A stretch of DNA of 64,000 bases from Posidoniimonas corsicana. Lineage in GTDB: Bacteria > Planctomycetota > Planctomycetia > Pirellulales > Lacipirellulaceae. The position numbers and the translations under genes were made by a program. Under the pieces are notes generated by a model that had not been told where the DNA came from, did no database searches, and saw only the letters and a list, made by a program, of their open reading frames with translations. The stretch spans positions 2,929,075 to 2,993,074 of the forward strand of contig NZ_SIHJ01000001.1 in assembly GCF_007859765.1 (NCBI RefSeq). Direction: 5' to 3'. Below are positions 9,823 through 17,873 of this stretch, piece by piece (positions within the stretch are counted from its first letter, which is position 1; each line of letters starts with the position of its first letter).

Positions 9823-10170
9823 ATGCTCAAGGGACTTGGCAACATCGCGGGCATCATGAAGCAGGCGCAGGAATTCGGCGGCAAGATGCAGGGCATCCAA
9901 GAACAGCTCAAGCAGGTCAAGGTGACCGGCGCCGCCGGCGGCGGCCTGATCGAGGTGGATGTCAACGGGCAGGGCGAGGCCCTGGCCGTGCGCATCGATG
10001 CGTCGCTCCTCGAGAAGCAAGAGAAGGAGATGATCGAGGACCTGCTGCCCGCCGCCATCAACGACGCCCTCGGCAAGGCCAAGCAGCGTCAGGCCGAGGC
10101 GATGCAGGAGATCACCGGCGGGCTGAACCTGCCCGGGCTCGAGGGCCTGATGCCGGGCGGCAACGCCTAG
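9823..10170 (+). CDS. ybaB: YbaB/EbfC family nucleoid-associated protein
   Basis: 115 aa with a strong ribosome site (GGAGGAGAAG before the ATG). It begins 'MLKGLGNIAGIMKQAQEF' and contains 'ITGAAGGG.I.V..NGQGE'-type core residues (VTGAAGGGLIEVDVNGQGE), typical of the small dimeric DNA-binding YbaB/EbfC proteins; the length is normal. In many bacteria recR follows directly; here the next gene is rpoN, so recR has been separated from the dnaX-ybaB pair. Confidence 0.94.
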   Translation: MLKGLGNIAGIMKQAQEFGGKMQGIQEQLKQVKVTGAAGGGLIEVDVNGQGEALAVRIDASLLEKQEKEMIEDLLPAAINDALGKAKQRQAEAMQEITGGLNLPGLEGLMPGGNA

Positions 10171-10354
10171 CGGGCCCCTGAAGACGCGTCGACCAGCCAG
10201 ACAGGCGGCTCAACCGTTGGTTCCCGTGCCGCCAGACGCCCGCAGCGGGGCAATCGGCTACCGCCACGCGGATACCCGGTCGGAATAAGCTAGTCTTTCT
10301 CAGCCGGGGCGCTGCCCCGTACGGGCTCTTGCGCCCGATTGCGTTGCCGGGCGT

Positions 10355-10384
10355 TTGACCTTCTGGAATTCCCAGGGGTATGCT
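10355..10384 (+). promoter_or_regulatory. Promoter of rpoN
   Basis: TTGACC at 10355-10360 and TATGCT at 10379-10384 are spaced by 18 bp, predicting initiation near 10391 and a leader of about 64 nt. This makes the ATG at 10380, which lies inside the -10 element, unusable and supports the rpoN start at 10455. Confidence 0.6.
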
Positions 10385-10454
10385 ACCTCTATCGTCGCGG
10401 AGCCGCCCAGGAGGGCCCGGCCCGCTGGTCCTTCAAGTCGGAACGGGTAGTCCT

Positions 10455-11966
10455 ATGCGGTTGTCTCTCGGGCAACAAATGCAGCTGGCTCAGAAGCAGG
10501 TGCTTGCACCGCGGATGATCCAGTCGATGGAGATCCTGCAGCTGCCGATCATGGCGCTGCAGGAGCGCATCGAGCAGGAGATGGAGGACAACCCCTGCCT
10601 GGACCTCGTGGAGCCGAGCGAGGACTCCGACAGCAGCTCGCAGACCGAGGAGTACGAGAGCGCCGAGGACGGCGAGCGTGAGCTGGTCGTCAAGGAGGAC
10701 GCCAACAACGAGGACGACTTTGAACGCCTGATCAACATGGCGGACAACCTGCCCGACGACTACGAGGAGCGGAGCCGCCCCTCGCGCGGGCAGATGGAGG
10801 CCGACGCCGACCGCGCCCACGACGCCATGGCCAACATGGTCGCCCGGCCGGAGTCGCTGTCGGACTACCTGAGCCACCAGCTGAGCTGGTTCGAGGCCGA
10901 GGATGACGTCCGCAAGATGGCGGACCGCATCATCTACAGCCTCGACAGCAACGGCTACCTCAAGACGCCGCTCGAGGAGCTGCTGCCCCCGCTGGCCGCC
11001 GACCTCAACGGCGACGCCGACGCCATGCGAGCCAAGCAGCTGCAGGTCGCCGAGCAGGCGCTGGCGCTCGTGCAGCACCTCGACCCGCCGGGCGTTGGCG
11101 CGCGAAGCCTGAAGGAGTGCCTGCAGATGCAGCTCACCCCGGGCATGCCGTACTACGACGAGCTGAGCACGCTGATCGAGTCGCACCTCGAAGACCTCGA
11201 GAACAACCGGCTGCCGCTGATCTCGAAGAAGACGGGCTACTCGATCGAGCTGATCCAGGAGGTCTGGGAAGAGCTACGCAAACTCAAGCCAAAGCCGGGC
11301 GCAGACTTCAGCGAGTCATCCGTGCCCGGCGTCACGCCCGACGTGTTCGTCGAAAAGACCGACGACGGCGGGTACAAGGTGCGATTGGAAGACGGGCAGA
11401 TCCCCTCGCTGTACATCAGCCCGTACTACCGCAACCTGCTCCGCCAGGCCGGCGGCGCCGACGCGAAGACCCGCGAGTACATCAAACGCAAGATCAACGC
11501 CGCGCAGTGGCTGATCGAGTCGATCGAGCAGCGCCGCGGAACGCTCACCCGCGTCGCGCAGGCGATCGTCGACCACCAGACGCGGTTCTTGGACGAGGGC
11601 CCCGAGTTCATCGTCCCGCTGAAGATGCAGCAGATCGCCGACCGCGTCGGCGTTCACGTGACCACCGTCAGCCGTGCGGTTGACGACAAGTGGATCCAGG
11701 CGCCACGCGGCATCTACCCGCTCAAGCGGTTCTTTGTCGGCGGCACCACCGGCGCCGACGGCGAGGACATCGCCTGGGACCGCGTGCGGTTGAAGCTGCA
11801 GGAGATCGTCGACAACGAGGACAAGAAGAAGCCGTTCTCCGACGACGCGCTTGTCGAAGAACTCGCCAAGCACGGCATCACCGTCGCCCGCCGCACGGTC
11901 ACCAAGTACCGCAAGGCGATGGACATCCCGAGCAGCCGGCAACGCCGCGACTGGTCGGACAGCTGA
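10455..11966 (+). CDS. rpoN: RNA polymerase sigma-54 factor
   Basis: 503 aa from ATG 10455, chosen because MRLSLGQQMQLAQKQVLAPRM is the canonical Gln-rich region I that contacts enhancer-binding proteins. An acidic region II (about 50-110) follows, then the core-binding domain (about 130-310), the HTH domain (VGVHVTTVSRAV), and the RpoN box ARRTVTKYRKAM near the C-terminus that reads the -24 element. Length and domain order are normal. It directs transcription from -24/-12 promoters. I did not find a convincing -24/-12 promoter elsewhere in the window, so its local targets are unknown. Confidence 0.96.
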   Translation: MRLSLGQQMQLAQKQVLAPRMIQSMEILQLPIMALQERIEQEMEDNPCLDLVEPSEDSDSSSQTEEYESAEDGERELVVKEDANNEDDFERLINMADNLPDDYEERSRPSRGQMEADADRAHDAMANMVARPESLSDYLSHQLSWFEAEDDVRKMADRIIYSLDSNGYLKTPLEELLPPLAADLNGDADAMRAKQLQVAEQALALVQHLDPPGVGARSLKECLQMQLTPGMPYYDELSTLIESHLEDLENNRLPLISKKTGYSIELIQEVWEELRKLKPKPGADFSESSVPGVTPDVFVEKTDDGGYKVRLEDGQIPSLYISPYYRNLLRQAGGADAKTREYIKRKINAAQWLIESIEQRRGTLTRVAQAIVDHQTRFLDEGPEFIVPLKMQQIADRVGVHVTTVSRAVDDKWIQAPRGIYPLKRFFVGGTTGADGEDIAWDRVRLKLQEIVDNEDKKKPFSDDALVEELAKHGITVARRTVTKYRKAMDIPSSRQRRDWSDS

Positions 11967-11979
11967 CCCAACACAACGG

Positions 11980-12222
11980 CTACTTGTCGCCCGCGGGATT
12001 GATCCTGCCGGCGATCCTGGGCGGCTCGGGCTTCACCTCCGTGCGCAGTGAGCCATCACGGGGCAGGCCGAACACACGGGTCACCATCCAGGCCACGGCA
12101 AGCCCAAATAGGTTGGCCGCCACTACCAAGCCGGCGGTCAGCAGGTCGACCCAGGCGAGCAGCGCAAGGCCGGCTGCGAGACCGCCCCACGCGAATGCCG
12201 ACATCGTCAATGCGTGGCACAA
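11980..12222 (-). CDS. Small membrane protein, unknown
   Basis: 80 aa. Two hydrophobic segments (about residues 8-28 and 30-48, the second rich in Val/Ala/Leu) precede a polar tail ending NPAGDK. It lies 32 bp downstream of the SHD1-thioredoxin gene on the same strand, so the two are probably co-transcribed. No family is recognised. Start at 12222, or the Met 7 codons later (MSAFAWGG). The hydrophobic pattern and the tight spacing argue that it is real; it fills most of the gap after rpoN. Confidence 0.5.
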   Translation of the reverse strand: MCHALTMSAFAWGGLAAGLALLAWVDLLTAGLVVAANLFGLAVAWMVTRVFGLPRDGSLRTEVKPEPPRIAGRINPAGDK

Positions 12223-12254
12223 TGTTCTCCTGGATCGCCCTTCGAGCTTTCGTG

Positions 12255-13394
12255 CTACAGGCGAGATGCCACCCGGTCGCTCGGCTCGCCAAGCAGCTTC
12301 TTCAGCTCGACTCCCAGACGTTCGCCCCGGCAGTGAACAGCCGCGACCTTGCCATCACGCCCAATGAGCACAAACGCCGGTATTCCACTAATCCCCAGCC
12401 GAGCCGCCATTGATTCGCGGGCGGCTGGGTGCCTGTCGGCCACCACAGTCCACGGGGGCTTTTCTTCAATCACAAACTGCTTGAGGGCGTTCATGTCTCG
12501 GTCGACACTGATCGCCACGACCTCGAAGCCCGCGTCGTGGTGCTTCGCGTAGTTCTGCCTGATATTGGGCATCTCCGCTCGGCAGGGACCACACCAGGTC
12601 GCCCAGAAATCGACGAGGACTACCTTGCCATCAAACTGCTCCCAGTCGAGGGGGCGCCCTTGCAGTGTTACGCCTTGAACGGACAGTTCTTTGCCAATCA
12701 GGGCGAGCAACGGATCTTGCTTTCCGTCGCTGGGCGCCGCTTCGAAGTCGATGGTTTTCTCGCCGTCGGGAAACTCAGCGCTTATTGCAAAGACCCGCCA
12801 CGCCTCCGCGTCCCTGCGAAAATGCAGCTTTGTCTTATAGAACGCGCCTCCAGCCCGGACTCGGACAGGGACAACGCCGACCTCGCCTTTGATCTCCGCC
12901 TGCCCTGCACGGATGGCGCGGGTGTGGTCGTCCGGCTTCGGCAGGCCCTGAAGAGGAGACTTGCCGTCTGCAACCAGCTTGCGTGCGTCCCCAGTCAGGA
13001 GCCCTGTCGCTCTAGCCCTTCCTTCTGTACGAAGGTCAGCGAAGAACTCCTCGGCGGCGCCTCGGATCTCGCCCGCGGAGGCCGAGTCCTCTCGTCCGCG
13101 CGCACGTGGCCGACGGTCGGGGATACGTTCCGGCGGATGGGAATTGTGCTCCTTGAGAAACCGCAGGTCTGCCTGGCTCAACTTCGATGTCGGCACGGCA
13201 ACCTCCGAGCCGTCGGGCTTGCGAAGCGTCACAGTGCCGCCTTCAACGGCGACTAACTCCGCTTCGATCTTGAATCTACCCGTAACGTCAGTCCAAACTC
13301 GTGGGTCCGCACCGACTGAGACGGTTGCCGCGAAACCACACCCGATCCAGAGAATAAGGCCGAGTCGATTCATCCTGGCCAGCCCCATAGTCAT
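12255..13394 (-). CDS. Secreted SHD1-domain / TlpA-like thioredoxin
   Basis: 379 aa. After a signal peptide (…VSVGA|DPR) comes an SHD1 (SLA1 homology) domain at about 30-85, with the planctomycete 'WTD.TG.F.IEAELV..EGG.V.L.K.DG' pattern, then a spacer domain. The C-terminal thioredoxin fold carries the redox motif WCGPC at 267-271 and the cis-Pro region GISGIPAF. It is expected to act as a periplasmic thiol-disulfide reductase of the TlpA/ResA group. Starts at 13394, 13388 or 13373 are possible; the last (MNRLGLIL) gives the most compact signal peptide. The fusion with SHD1 is common in Planctomycetes, but its role is unknown. Confidence 0.9.
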   Translation of the reverse strand: MTMGLARMNRLGLILWIGCGFAATVSVGADPRVWTDVTGRFKIEAELVAVEGGTVTLRKPDGSEVAVPTSKLSQADLRFLKEHNSHPPERIPDRRPRARGREDSASAGEIRGAAEEFFADLRTEGRARATGLLTGDARKLVADGKSPLQGLPKPDDHTRAIRAGQAEIKGEVGVVPVRVRAGGAFYKTKLHFRRDAEAWRVFAISAEFPDGEKTIDFEAAPSDGKQDPLLALIGKELSVQGVTLQGRPLDWEQFDGKVVLVDFWATWCGPCRAEMPNIRQNYAKHHDAGFEVVAISVDRDMNALKQFVIEEKPPWTVVADRHPAARESMAARLGISGIPAFVLIGRDGKVAAVHCRGERLGVELKKLLGEPSDRVASRL

Positions 13395-13445
13395 AAGAGA
13401 AACAGTGGCAGACGCATCTCCCTAGGCAGCTGAGGGGCGAATCGC

Positions 13446-14096
13446 TCAGGCGCCTTGGGTGATCATGTGGAGGCCACGACGCCGGCGCTCCTTGCGTCGC
13501 GCGTCGTCGATCTTGTCGGCCACTGCGCGGACGTCGTCGATGCCCGGCAGGCTCAGCTCTGGCGACGTCTTGTCGCCGGAGATCACGATGATCGTTCCGA
13601 CGCGGAAAGCCCGCTCGACCGGGCCCTGCTTGAAGGTTACGTCGTCGATGTCAATTAGCTCGATGCGGTCGATGGTCCGCCAAAGGATGCCTGACTCGTG
13701 GATCAACCGCTGCGTAGTGAGTGTGTAGTGGACGCTATACCGGCGGTAGGCGTACCAACCGATCAGGATCGCCCAGACGAGCACCGCGGCGCCAACCGCG
13801 ATCACCACGGCCCCGGTCATGACCCCCACCACCACCGCTAGCACTGTCAGCAGCGCGGCGGCCATCCACTGGCCAACCATCGCCTTGCTGGAGTAGGCGC
13901 CGTGCCAGATCTGCTCCTCCTGCTCTTCCTCGTCATGGTCGGTGTGCCCGACCTGGTGACGGAACGACTCGTGCGGCGTCGGACGGCCGCCTGCGGCCGG
14001 CTCCTGGGCGGGGGCATCTTCCTGCAGATTGGCGCCACACTTGTGGCAGAAGGCGGCCTCCTCTTCGCACTCGGCCTGGCATTTTGGGCACTGCAT
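13446..14096 (-). CDS. Zinc-ribbon and PH-domain membrane protein
   Basis: 216 aa. An N-terminal zinc ribbon (CPKCQAEC… CHKCG, residues 3-20) is followed by an acidic/His linker, two close hydrophobic helices at about 75-118, and a bacterial PH domain of the YdbT/bPH2 type ('YTLTTQRLIHESGILWRTIDRIELIDIDDV'-like pattern) from 120 to 200. It is probably an inner-membrane protein with cytoplasmic zinc-ribbon and PH parts. The ATG follows GGGAGTCTAAGCGGG. It is transcribed away from nrdR. The function of the family is unknown. Confidence 0.82.
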   Translation of the reverse strand: MQCPKCQAECEEEAAFCHKCGANLQEDAPAQEPAAGGRPTPHESFRHQVGHTDHDEEEQEEQIWHGAYSSKAMVGQWMAAALLTVLAVVVGVMTGAVVIAVGAAVLVWAILIGWYAYRRYSVHYTLTTQRLIHESGILWRTIDRIELIDIDDVTFKQGPVERAFRVGTIIVISGDKTSPELSLPGIDDVRAVADKIDDARRKERRRRGLHMITQGA

Positions 14097-14143
14097 CCCG
14101 CTTAGACTCCCTGTCGATTGGGGTTGGATCGGCGTCGGCCGGC

Positions 14144-14149
14144 ATTATA
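14144..14149 (-). promoter_or_regulatory. Consensus -10 element upstream of the PH-domain gene
   Basis: On the minus strand the sequence reads TATAAT, predicting initiation near 14137 and a leader of about 40 nt. No good -35 match accompanies it. Confidence 0.4.
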
Positions 14150-14294
14150 GGGCGCCGGACTTGCCGACTGCCACCTACCGCGGCGGCAGGCGGGTATTCG
14201 CCGGCGGTCTATCGATCTTGCCCCGCCGCCGGAGCGGCCACTAATCGCCGCTCGACAGGCTGTACGACGCATCGCCGAAGTGTAAGATATCTCC

Positions 14295-14768
14295 ATGAAA
14301 TGCCCCTTCTGCCACGTCGACAACGACCGGGTCATCGACTCGCGCGCCAGCCAAGACGGCTCGGCGATCCGGCGCCGTCGAGAGTGTCTGAAGTGCAATC
14401 GCCGCTACACCACGTACGAGCGCCCCGAAGACATCACTATCCGCGTCGTGAAGAAGGACGGATCGCGAGTCCCGTTTGATCGCGAAAAGATCAAACGTGG
14501 CCTCGAACGGGCGTGCGTAAAGCGTTCAATCAGCGGGCTCAAGATCGACTCGACGGTCGCGGCGATCGAGAACGATATCTACGCCAGTTTCGACACCGAG
14601 GTGGGCTCGCGTGAGCTCGGCCAGCTGGTCATGGAGCACCTCCGCGACCTGGACCAGGTGGCCTTTGTGCGATTCGCAAGCGTGTACCGCCAGTTCAACG
14701 ACGTCCAAGACTTCTTCGAGGAGCTGCGGCCCATGCTTGAGGGTGAGGGCCGCCCGGCGCCCCGCTAG
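14295..14768 (+). CDS. nrdR: Transcriptional repressor NrdR
   Basis: 157 aa. The zinc ribbon CPFC…CLKC (residues 3-34, with the 'VIDSR.S.DG..IRRRREC' signature) is followed by an ATP-cone domain ([20 protein letters not shown]). NrdR senses ATP/dATP and represses ribonucleotide reductase genes; no nrd gene lies in the window and I see no clear NrdR-box pair here. Normal length. Start at ATG 14295; no Shine-Dalgarno is visible. Confidence 0.96.
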   Translation: MKCPFCHVDNDRVIDSRASQDGSAIRRRRECLKCNRRYTTYERPEDITIRVVKKDGSRVPFDREKIKRGLERACVKRSISGLKIDSTVAAIENDIYASFDTEVGSRELGQLVMEHLRDLDQVAFVRFASVYRQFNDVQDFFEELRPMLEGEGRPAPR

Positions 14769-14796
14769 CCCCGCCACCGGCCGTCCAGGGCCCCGC

Positions 14797-14825
14797 TAGA
14801 CAGCCACGCTAGGGCAACCTAGAAT
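14797..14825 (+). promoter_or_regulatory. Probable promoter of tRNA-Ala
   Basis: TAGACA at 14797-14802 and TAGAAT at 14820-14825 with 17 bp spacing, giving a start near 14832, 40 nt before the tRNA. A short inverted repeat (CTAGG-GCAA-CCTAG, 14809-14822) lies in the spacer. Confidence 0.45.
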
Positions 14826-14871
14826 TCTGAACATCGCGGCCAGCGCTATTCGCCGGCCGCGTCCCCACTCC

Positions 14872-14944
14872 GGGGCGGTAGCTCAGTTGGGAGAGCGCTG
14901 CGTTCGCAATGCAGAGGTCGGGAGTTCGAACCTCCTCCGCTCCA
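14872..14944 (+). tRNA. tRNA-Ala (anticodon CGC)
   Basis: A 73-nt cloverleaf: acceptor GGGGCGG pairs with CCGCTCC and contains the G3-U70 wobble that identifies alanine tRNAs; the D-arm has AGCTCAGTTGGGAGAGC; the anticodon loop TTCGCAA gives CGC (reads GCG); the T-loop is GTTCGAA. The 3' CCA is not encoded. It occupies the interval between nrdR and the anti-sigma gene; the remainder of that interval (14945-15090) shows nothing recognisable. Confidence 0.96.
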
Positions 14945-15090
14945 CTTCTTTCGACGCCGGGTCGCGCGGCGTCTCTTCGACGGCTGGCAGGACTGCGTTG
15001 AGTGGCCGGGCGCTGTCCGCGAGTCCAGAGGCCCGACCTAACGGCTCTCGGACTGGAGCCTGCTGTCGGTCGCGTCCTGATCCCGTGGCG

Positions 15091-16698
15091 TTAGTTTCGG
15101 AACCACTGCGCTCGAACGCTTACCCCTTGCCAGTCAACGTTGGCAGGGACCTCTGAGATGTCCCGGAAACCGAGCGTTGCCGCGCCTTCCGACTCAAAGA
15201 GCCTCTCGGGCGTCCAATCGGTCCACACCGAGCGGGCCGGGCCGCCGTCCTGGCTCGCCTCGGCCGCCAGGTAGGCACCGTTCAGGGTGTAGCGACGCGT
15301 CTCGCCGCTGTGGTTACGCACCACATAAACTCGGTGCATCGTTTCCTCCGATAACTCGTCGACGGTGCGGGCGTCGGCCCTAAGGCGCCACAAAGCCGTA
15401 CGAGAGTTCGCCTCCGAGATGTCGATGGCGGTGGGGGTGGTGGCCGCCACCGAGACTACCAGCACTAGCACCTCTCCTGGTCGGACATCGAAGTCATAAC
15501 CAGATGGTCGGTCTTCCGAGAGCGGCGCGTGTTCCTGCGGCTCGGGCGAGTAGACCACTGAAGGACGGCCGCGGCCCGATCGCTCCTCCGGACTAGCGAT
15601 ACGAATCACTGCACGTGTGTCGTTGTAGTCGCGGTCGACGCCCAGCCGCTCCTGGTCCGCCTCCTTAGAGACCACGTACCGCGAATCGTCCCAGCCGATG
15701 ACGAGAACGCCATCGGACGCGTACTGGACGCGGTAGTCGCTCTGCGACCACGTGTTGCCCGACTCGCGCTCGGGGTCGTTGTACGAACCAGTCAAGAGGA
15801 AGTACCTGGTCGCACCGCTAGCGTTAACGTTTTGAAAGTTGCCCAGGCTTGTTGCAAGACGTTTCACGACCTGCCCGTCCGAGACATTGTTGAATGACAC
15901 CGCACCACCCGACACCTCGGCACGGCTGTCCAACTCGATTACGCTCAGAGAGTTCTGCCCGGCGGCATTTGCGTCAACATACATGTCCAGCGAGCACCCC
16001 GGGGGCAGTTCCAGCACATACCCCCGCTCCTGCTCCCCGTAGCCACGGTCCATCCATGCGGTGCCGCTGCATAGCGTCAAATCTGGCGCTCCGTTCAGGT
16101 GCGTCTGCGGGAGCTGCAGGCTCAGCAACGACGCCGTTCGCGTGAGTTGACTAACCAGGCGCAGGGCGTCCGCGTCGCGGACCACCAGCATCTCTTCCCC
16201 GGCGGAAGCCCTGGGCGTCCCGACCGCGCCTCGCGCCGTGCTTGCAACCGCTCGCTCCCGGCCCGAGTCGCGCGAGCCGACCCAGAGATAACCGCCTGCA
16301 GCGATTGCAAGAAGAATTGAAGCCGCCGCAAGCAGGAATCGGGGAGTCGCGTGCATCGGTTGTGGGAGTCCGGCGGTGCTGTCCGCAGGAACCAACGAGC
16401 CAGGGGTTCTCCCCGACCAGCCGCTCAGCAGCGCCGGCAGGCCGCGTTCCCTCTCGCCGGCGTTGCCGCCTACGCCCGCGTCTATCCCCTCCTCACCATG
16501 CTCGGCGGCCTGTCGGACCTGCTCAACCATCACCAGGTGCACCTGCACGTAATCCCGGTACGCGGCGCGGGCCTCTGCGTCGGTCGCGAGACGCTGGTTT
16601 AGCGTTTCTGCCTCCGACTCAGAAAGCACGCCGTTGCAGAGCATGCCGAAAAGACGCATCAGTTCCCGCTGCTCGCTACTGTTTTGGTGATCAGCCAT
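15091..16698 (-). CDS. FecR-like anti-sigma factor
   Basis: 535 aa. The cytoplasmic N-terminus (1-60, 'ELMRLFGMLCNGVLSESE…L.LATDAEARAAYRDYVQVH') is the zinc-less anti-sigma/FecR N-domain pattern found beside gvs1-type ECF sigma factors. One membrane helix follows at 121-140 (FLLAAASILLAIAAGGYLWV), then a large external region of beta-rich sequence. It begins 60 bp after the sigma gene on the same strand, so the pair is an operon and the protein is expected to hold the sigma factor at the membrane until an envelope signal arrives. The anti-sigma gene is intact, whereas its sigma partner has an internal stop. Confidence 0.75.
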   Translation of the reverse strand: MADHQNSSEQRELMRLFGMLCNGVLSESEAETLNQRLATDAEARAAYRDYVQVHLVMVEQVRQAAEHGEEGIDAGVGGNAGERERGLPALLSGWSGRTPGSLVPADSTAGLPQPMHATPRFLLAAASILLAIAAGGYLWVGSRDSGRERAVASTARGAVGTPRASAGEEMLVVRDADALRLVSQLTRTASLLSLQLPQTHLNGAPDLTLCSGTAWMDRGYGEQERGYVLELPPGCSLDMYVDANAAGQNSLSVIELDSRAEVSGGAVSFNNVSDGQVVKRLATSLGNFQNVNASGATRYFLLTGSYNDPERESGNTWSQSDYRVQYASDGVLVIGWDDSRYVVSKEADQERLGVDRDYNDTRAVIRIASPEERSGRGRPSVVYSPEPQEHAPLSEDRPSGYDFDVRPGEVLVLVVSVAATTPTAIDISEANSRTALWRLRADARTVDELSEETMHRVYVVRNHSGETRRYTLNGAYLAAEASQDGGPARSVWTDWTPERLFESEGAATLGFRDISEVPANVDWQGVSVRAQWFRN

Positions 16699-16758
16699 CG
16701 AAAGTCGTTGTGGGGCGTTCTGCGGTTCTCAATGCGGCGGTGGGACGCGGCAGCAAGT

Positions 16759-17274
16759 TCAACAAGCCCGGCTCTTTCTGTTGACGCACTCCAGAAGCAA
16801 CCGACGCACCGAGTGCAAGCGGTTGTAGATCGTCTGTGTCGCCTGGCCCAGGCGTTTCGCCACCTCCGCCGCTTGGGCGCCGTTCCGGTAGACCGCGACA
16901 ATGAGGTCGTGGTCGCGTTGCTAGAGGTTTGCCAAGCACTCCTTGATCAGCTCGACCCGTCGGAGTTCCCGTGCGGGAGAAGCCATCTGCTCCTCCGCGA
17001 GGCGCTGAACGACCTCGTCGCCCAGCACCAGGTTGCGCCGGCGCGCGGTTCGACGGTAGTTCTGCACGGTCTTGTACGCCACGCCGCAGGCCCAGGGGAA
17101 GAACTCGCGGCTCCGGTCGAACTCTGGGAACTTCTTCCAGAGCGTAATGCTTGCCTGCTGAAAGATGTCTTCGGCGTCGGCCTCGCTCGGTACGAGCGTA
17201 AAGATGTAGCGGTAGATCCGGTGCCGCTCTCCGCTGAAACACCGGACAAACGCCTCTTCACTATGACTTTCCAT
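16759..17274 (-). pseudogene. ECF sigma factor (Rhodopirellula/Verrucomicrobium type) with in-frame amber codon
   Basis: The ATG at 17274 has a good ribosome site (GTGGAGTGCCG). Region 2 is clear ('EADAEDIFQQASITLWKKF', 'FFPWACGVAYKTVQNYRR'), matching the gvs1 family of sigma-70 factors. At codon 118 the frame meets TAG (16923-16921), directly after KECLANL. The same frame then stays open for 53 codons and encodes an intact region 4 (QRDHDLIVAVYRN, AAEVAKRLGQATQTIYNRL) before TGA at 16761-16759. Full length would be 171 codons, normal for the family. One CAG-to-TAG change explains the break. Either a recent pseudogene, a readthrough-dependent gene, or a base error; without readthrough the 117-aa product lacks the -35-binding domain. 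Confidence 0.8.
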
Positions 17275-17290
17275 CGGCACTCCACTTTGA

Positions 17291-17308
17291 AGACGCGCCG
17301 GCGCGTCT
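17291..17308. promoter_or_regulatory. 18-bp perfect palindrome before the sigma gene
   Basis: AGACGCGCCGGCGCGTCT is a perfect self-complementary 18-mer lying 17-34 bp upstream of the sigma start codon. It could be an operator or a hairpin in the leader that affects translation. No known binding motif is recognised. Confidence 0.45.
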
Positions 17309-17325
17309 AACTGACCGCTGCTCAA

Positions 17326-17873
17326 CCTTGTATTGTACGGCGGCGTAGCACCTTACCTAAAAAAATGTGATGGACTCGGTCAAGAAGGCCACGTCGGGCG
17401 TTCTCCTGCCGGAAGGCCGTGAGAATATAGCGATTCTTGAATTCTTGAACCAATTCCCAAGTAGGTCGCCACCCCGAGGTGACAAGTATTTGTCAGCGGG
17501 CGAGCGGTCGCCCGAAGCCATCTTCTCTGGCGCCGGCCTGGACGCACCTCGATCGCAACCCTGGCGTTTCCCCGCGTGGGGACGTCTCGCGATCTGCATG
17601 AGATCGCCGCGGGAGCCTCGGAAAGTGCAGGTTAGTCCATCGAACAAGGGGCAGAGTCCGGTTGGCTGACAAGCGTCCGAGGTCTCCCCGCGCGGTCTTG
17701 ATGTCCGCGAATGTTGACGTACGGCGTACGGGGGCAACTCAATAATGTAAGCAATCTCGGAGACTAAGCCGAGGCAACCCTGACGTCGCTTCGCAACCAT
17801 TGGAACGCCGAACGCCCCGCACAGGGCGTCGGCCAACAGAACTTACACCGCAGGTATTGGAGACTAGCCCGAG
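17326..17873. other. Hairpin-rich gene-free region between sigma gene and PEP-CTERM gene
   Basis: No plausible coding sequence. It contains a tandem 8-bp repeat (ATTCTTGA twice, 17433-17448) in a locally AT-rich stretch, three consecutive short hairpins (CACC/GGTG near 17470-17481; GACAA-GTAT-TTGTC, 17481-17494; CGGGCGA-GCGG-TCGCCCG, 17497-17514), a 7-bp stem GCGATCT-GCATG-AGATCGC (17589-17607), a doubled CGTACGG near 17719-17732, and ACGCCC-CGCACA-GGGCGT (17812-17829). Probably the regulatory region and long leader of the surface-protein genes; a promoter cannot be fixed confidently. Confidence 0.5.

Noticed and set aside
17357-17836. 159-codon minus-strand frame in the region before the PEP-CTERM genes
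   Set aside because: No motif, no ribosome site, and it runs through the inverted repeats.
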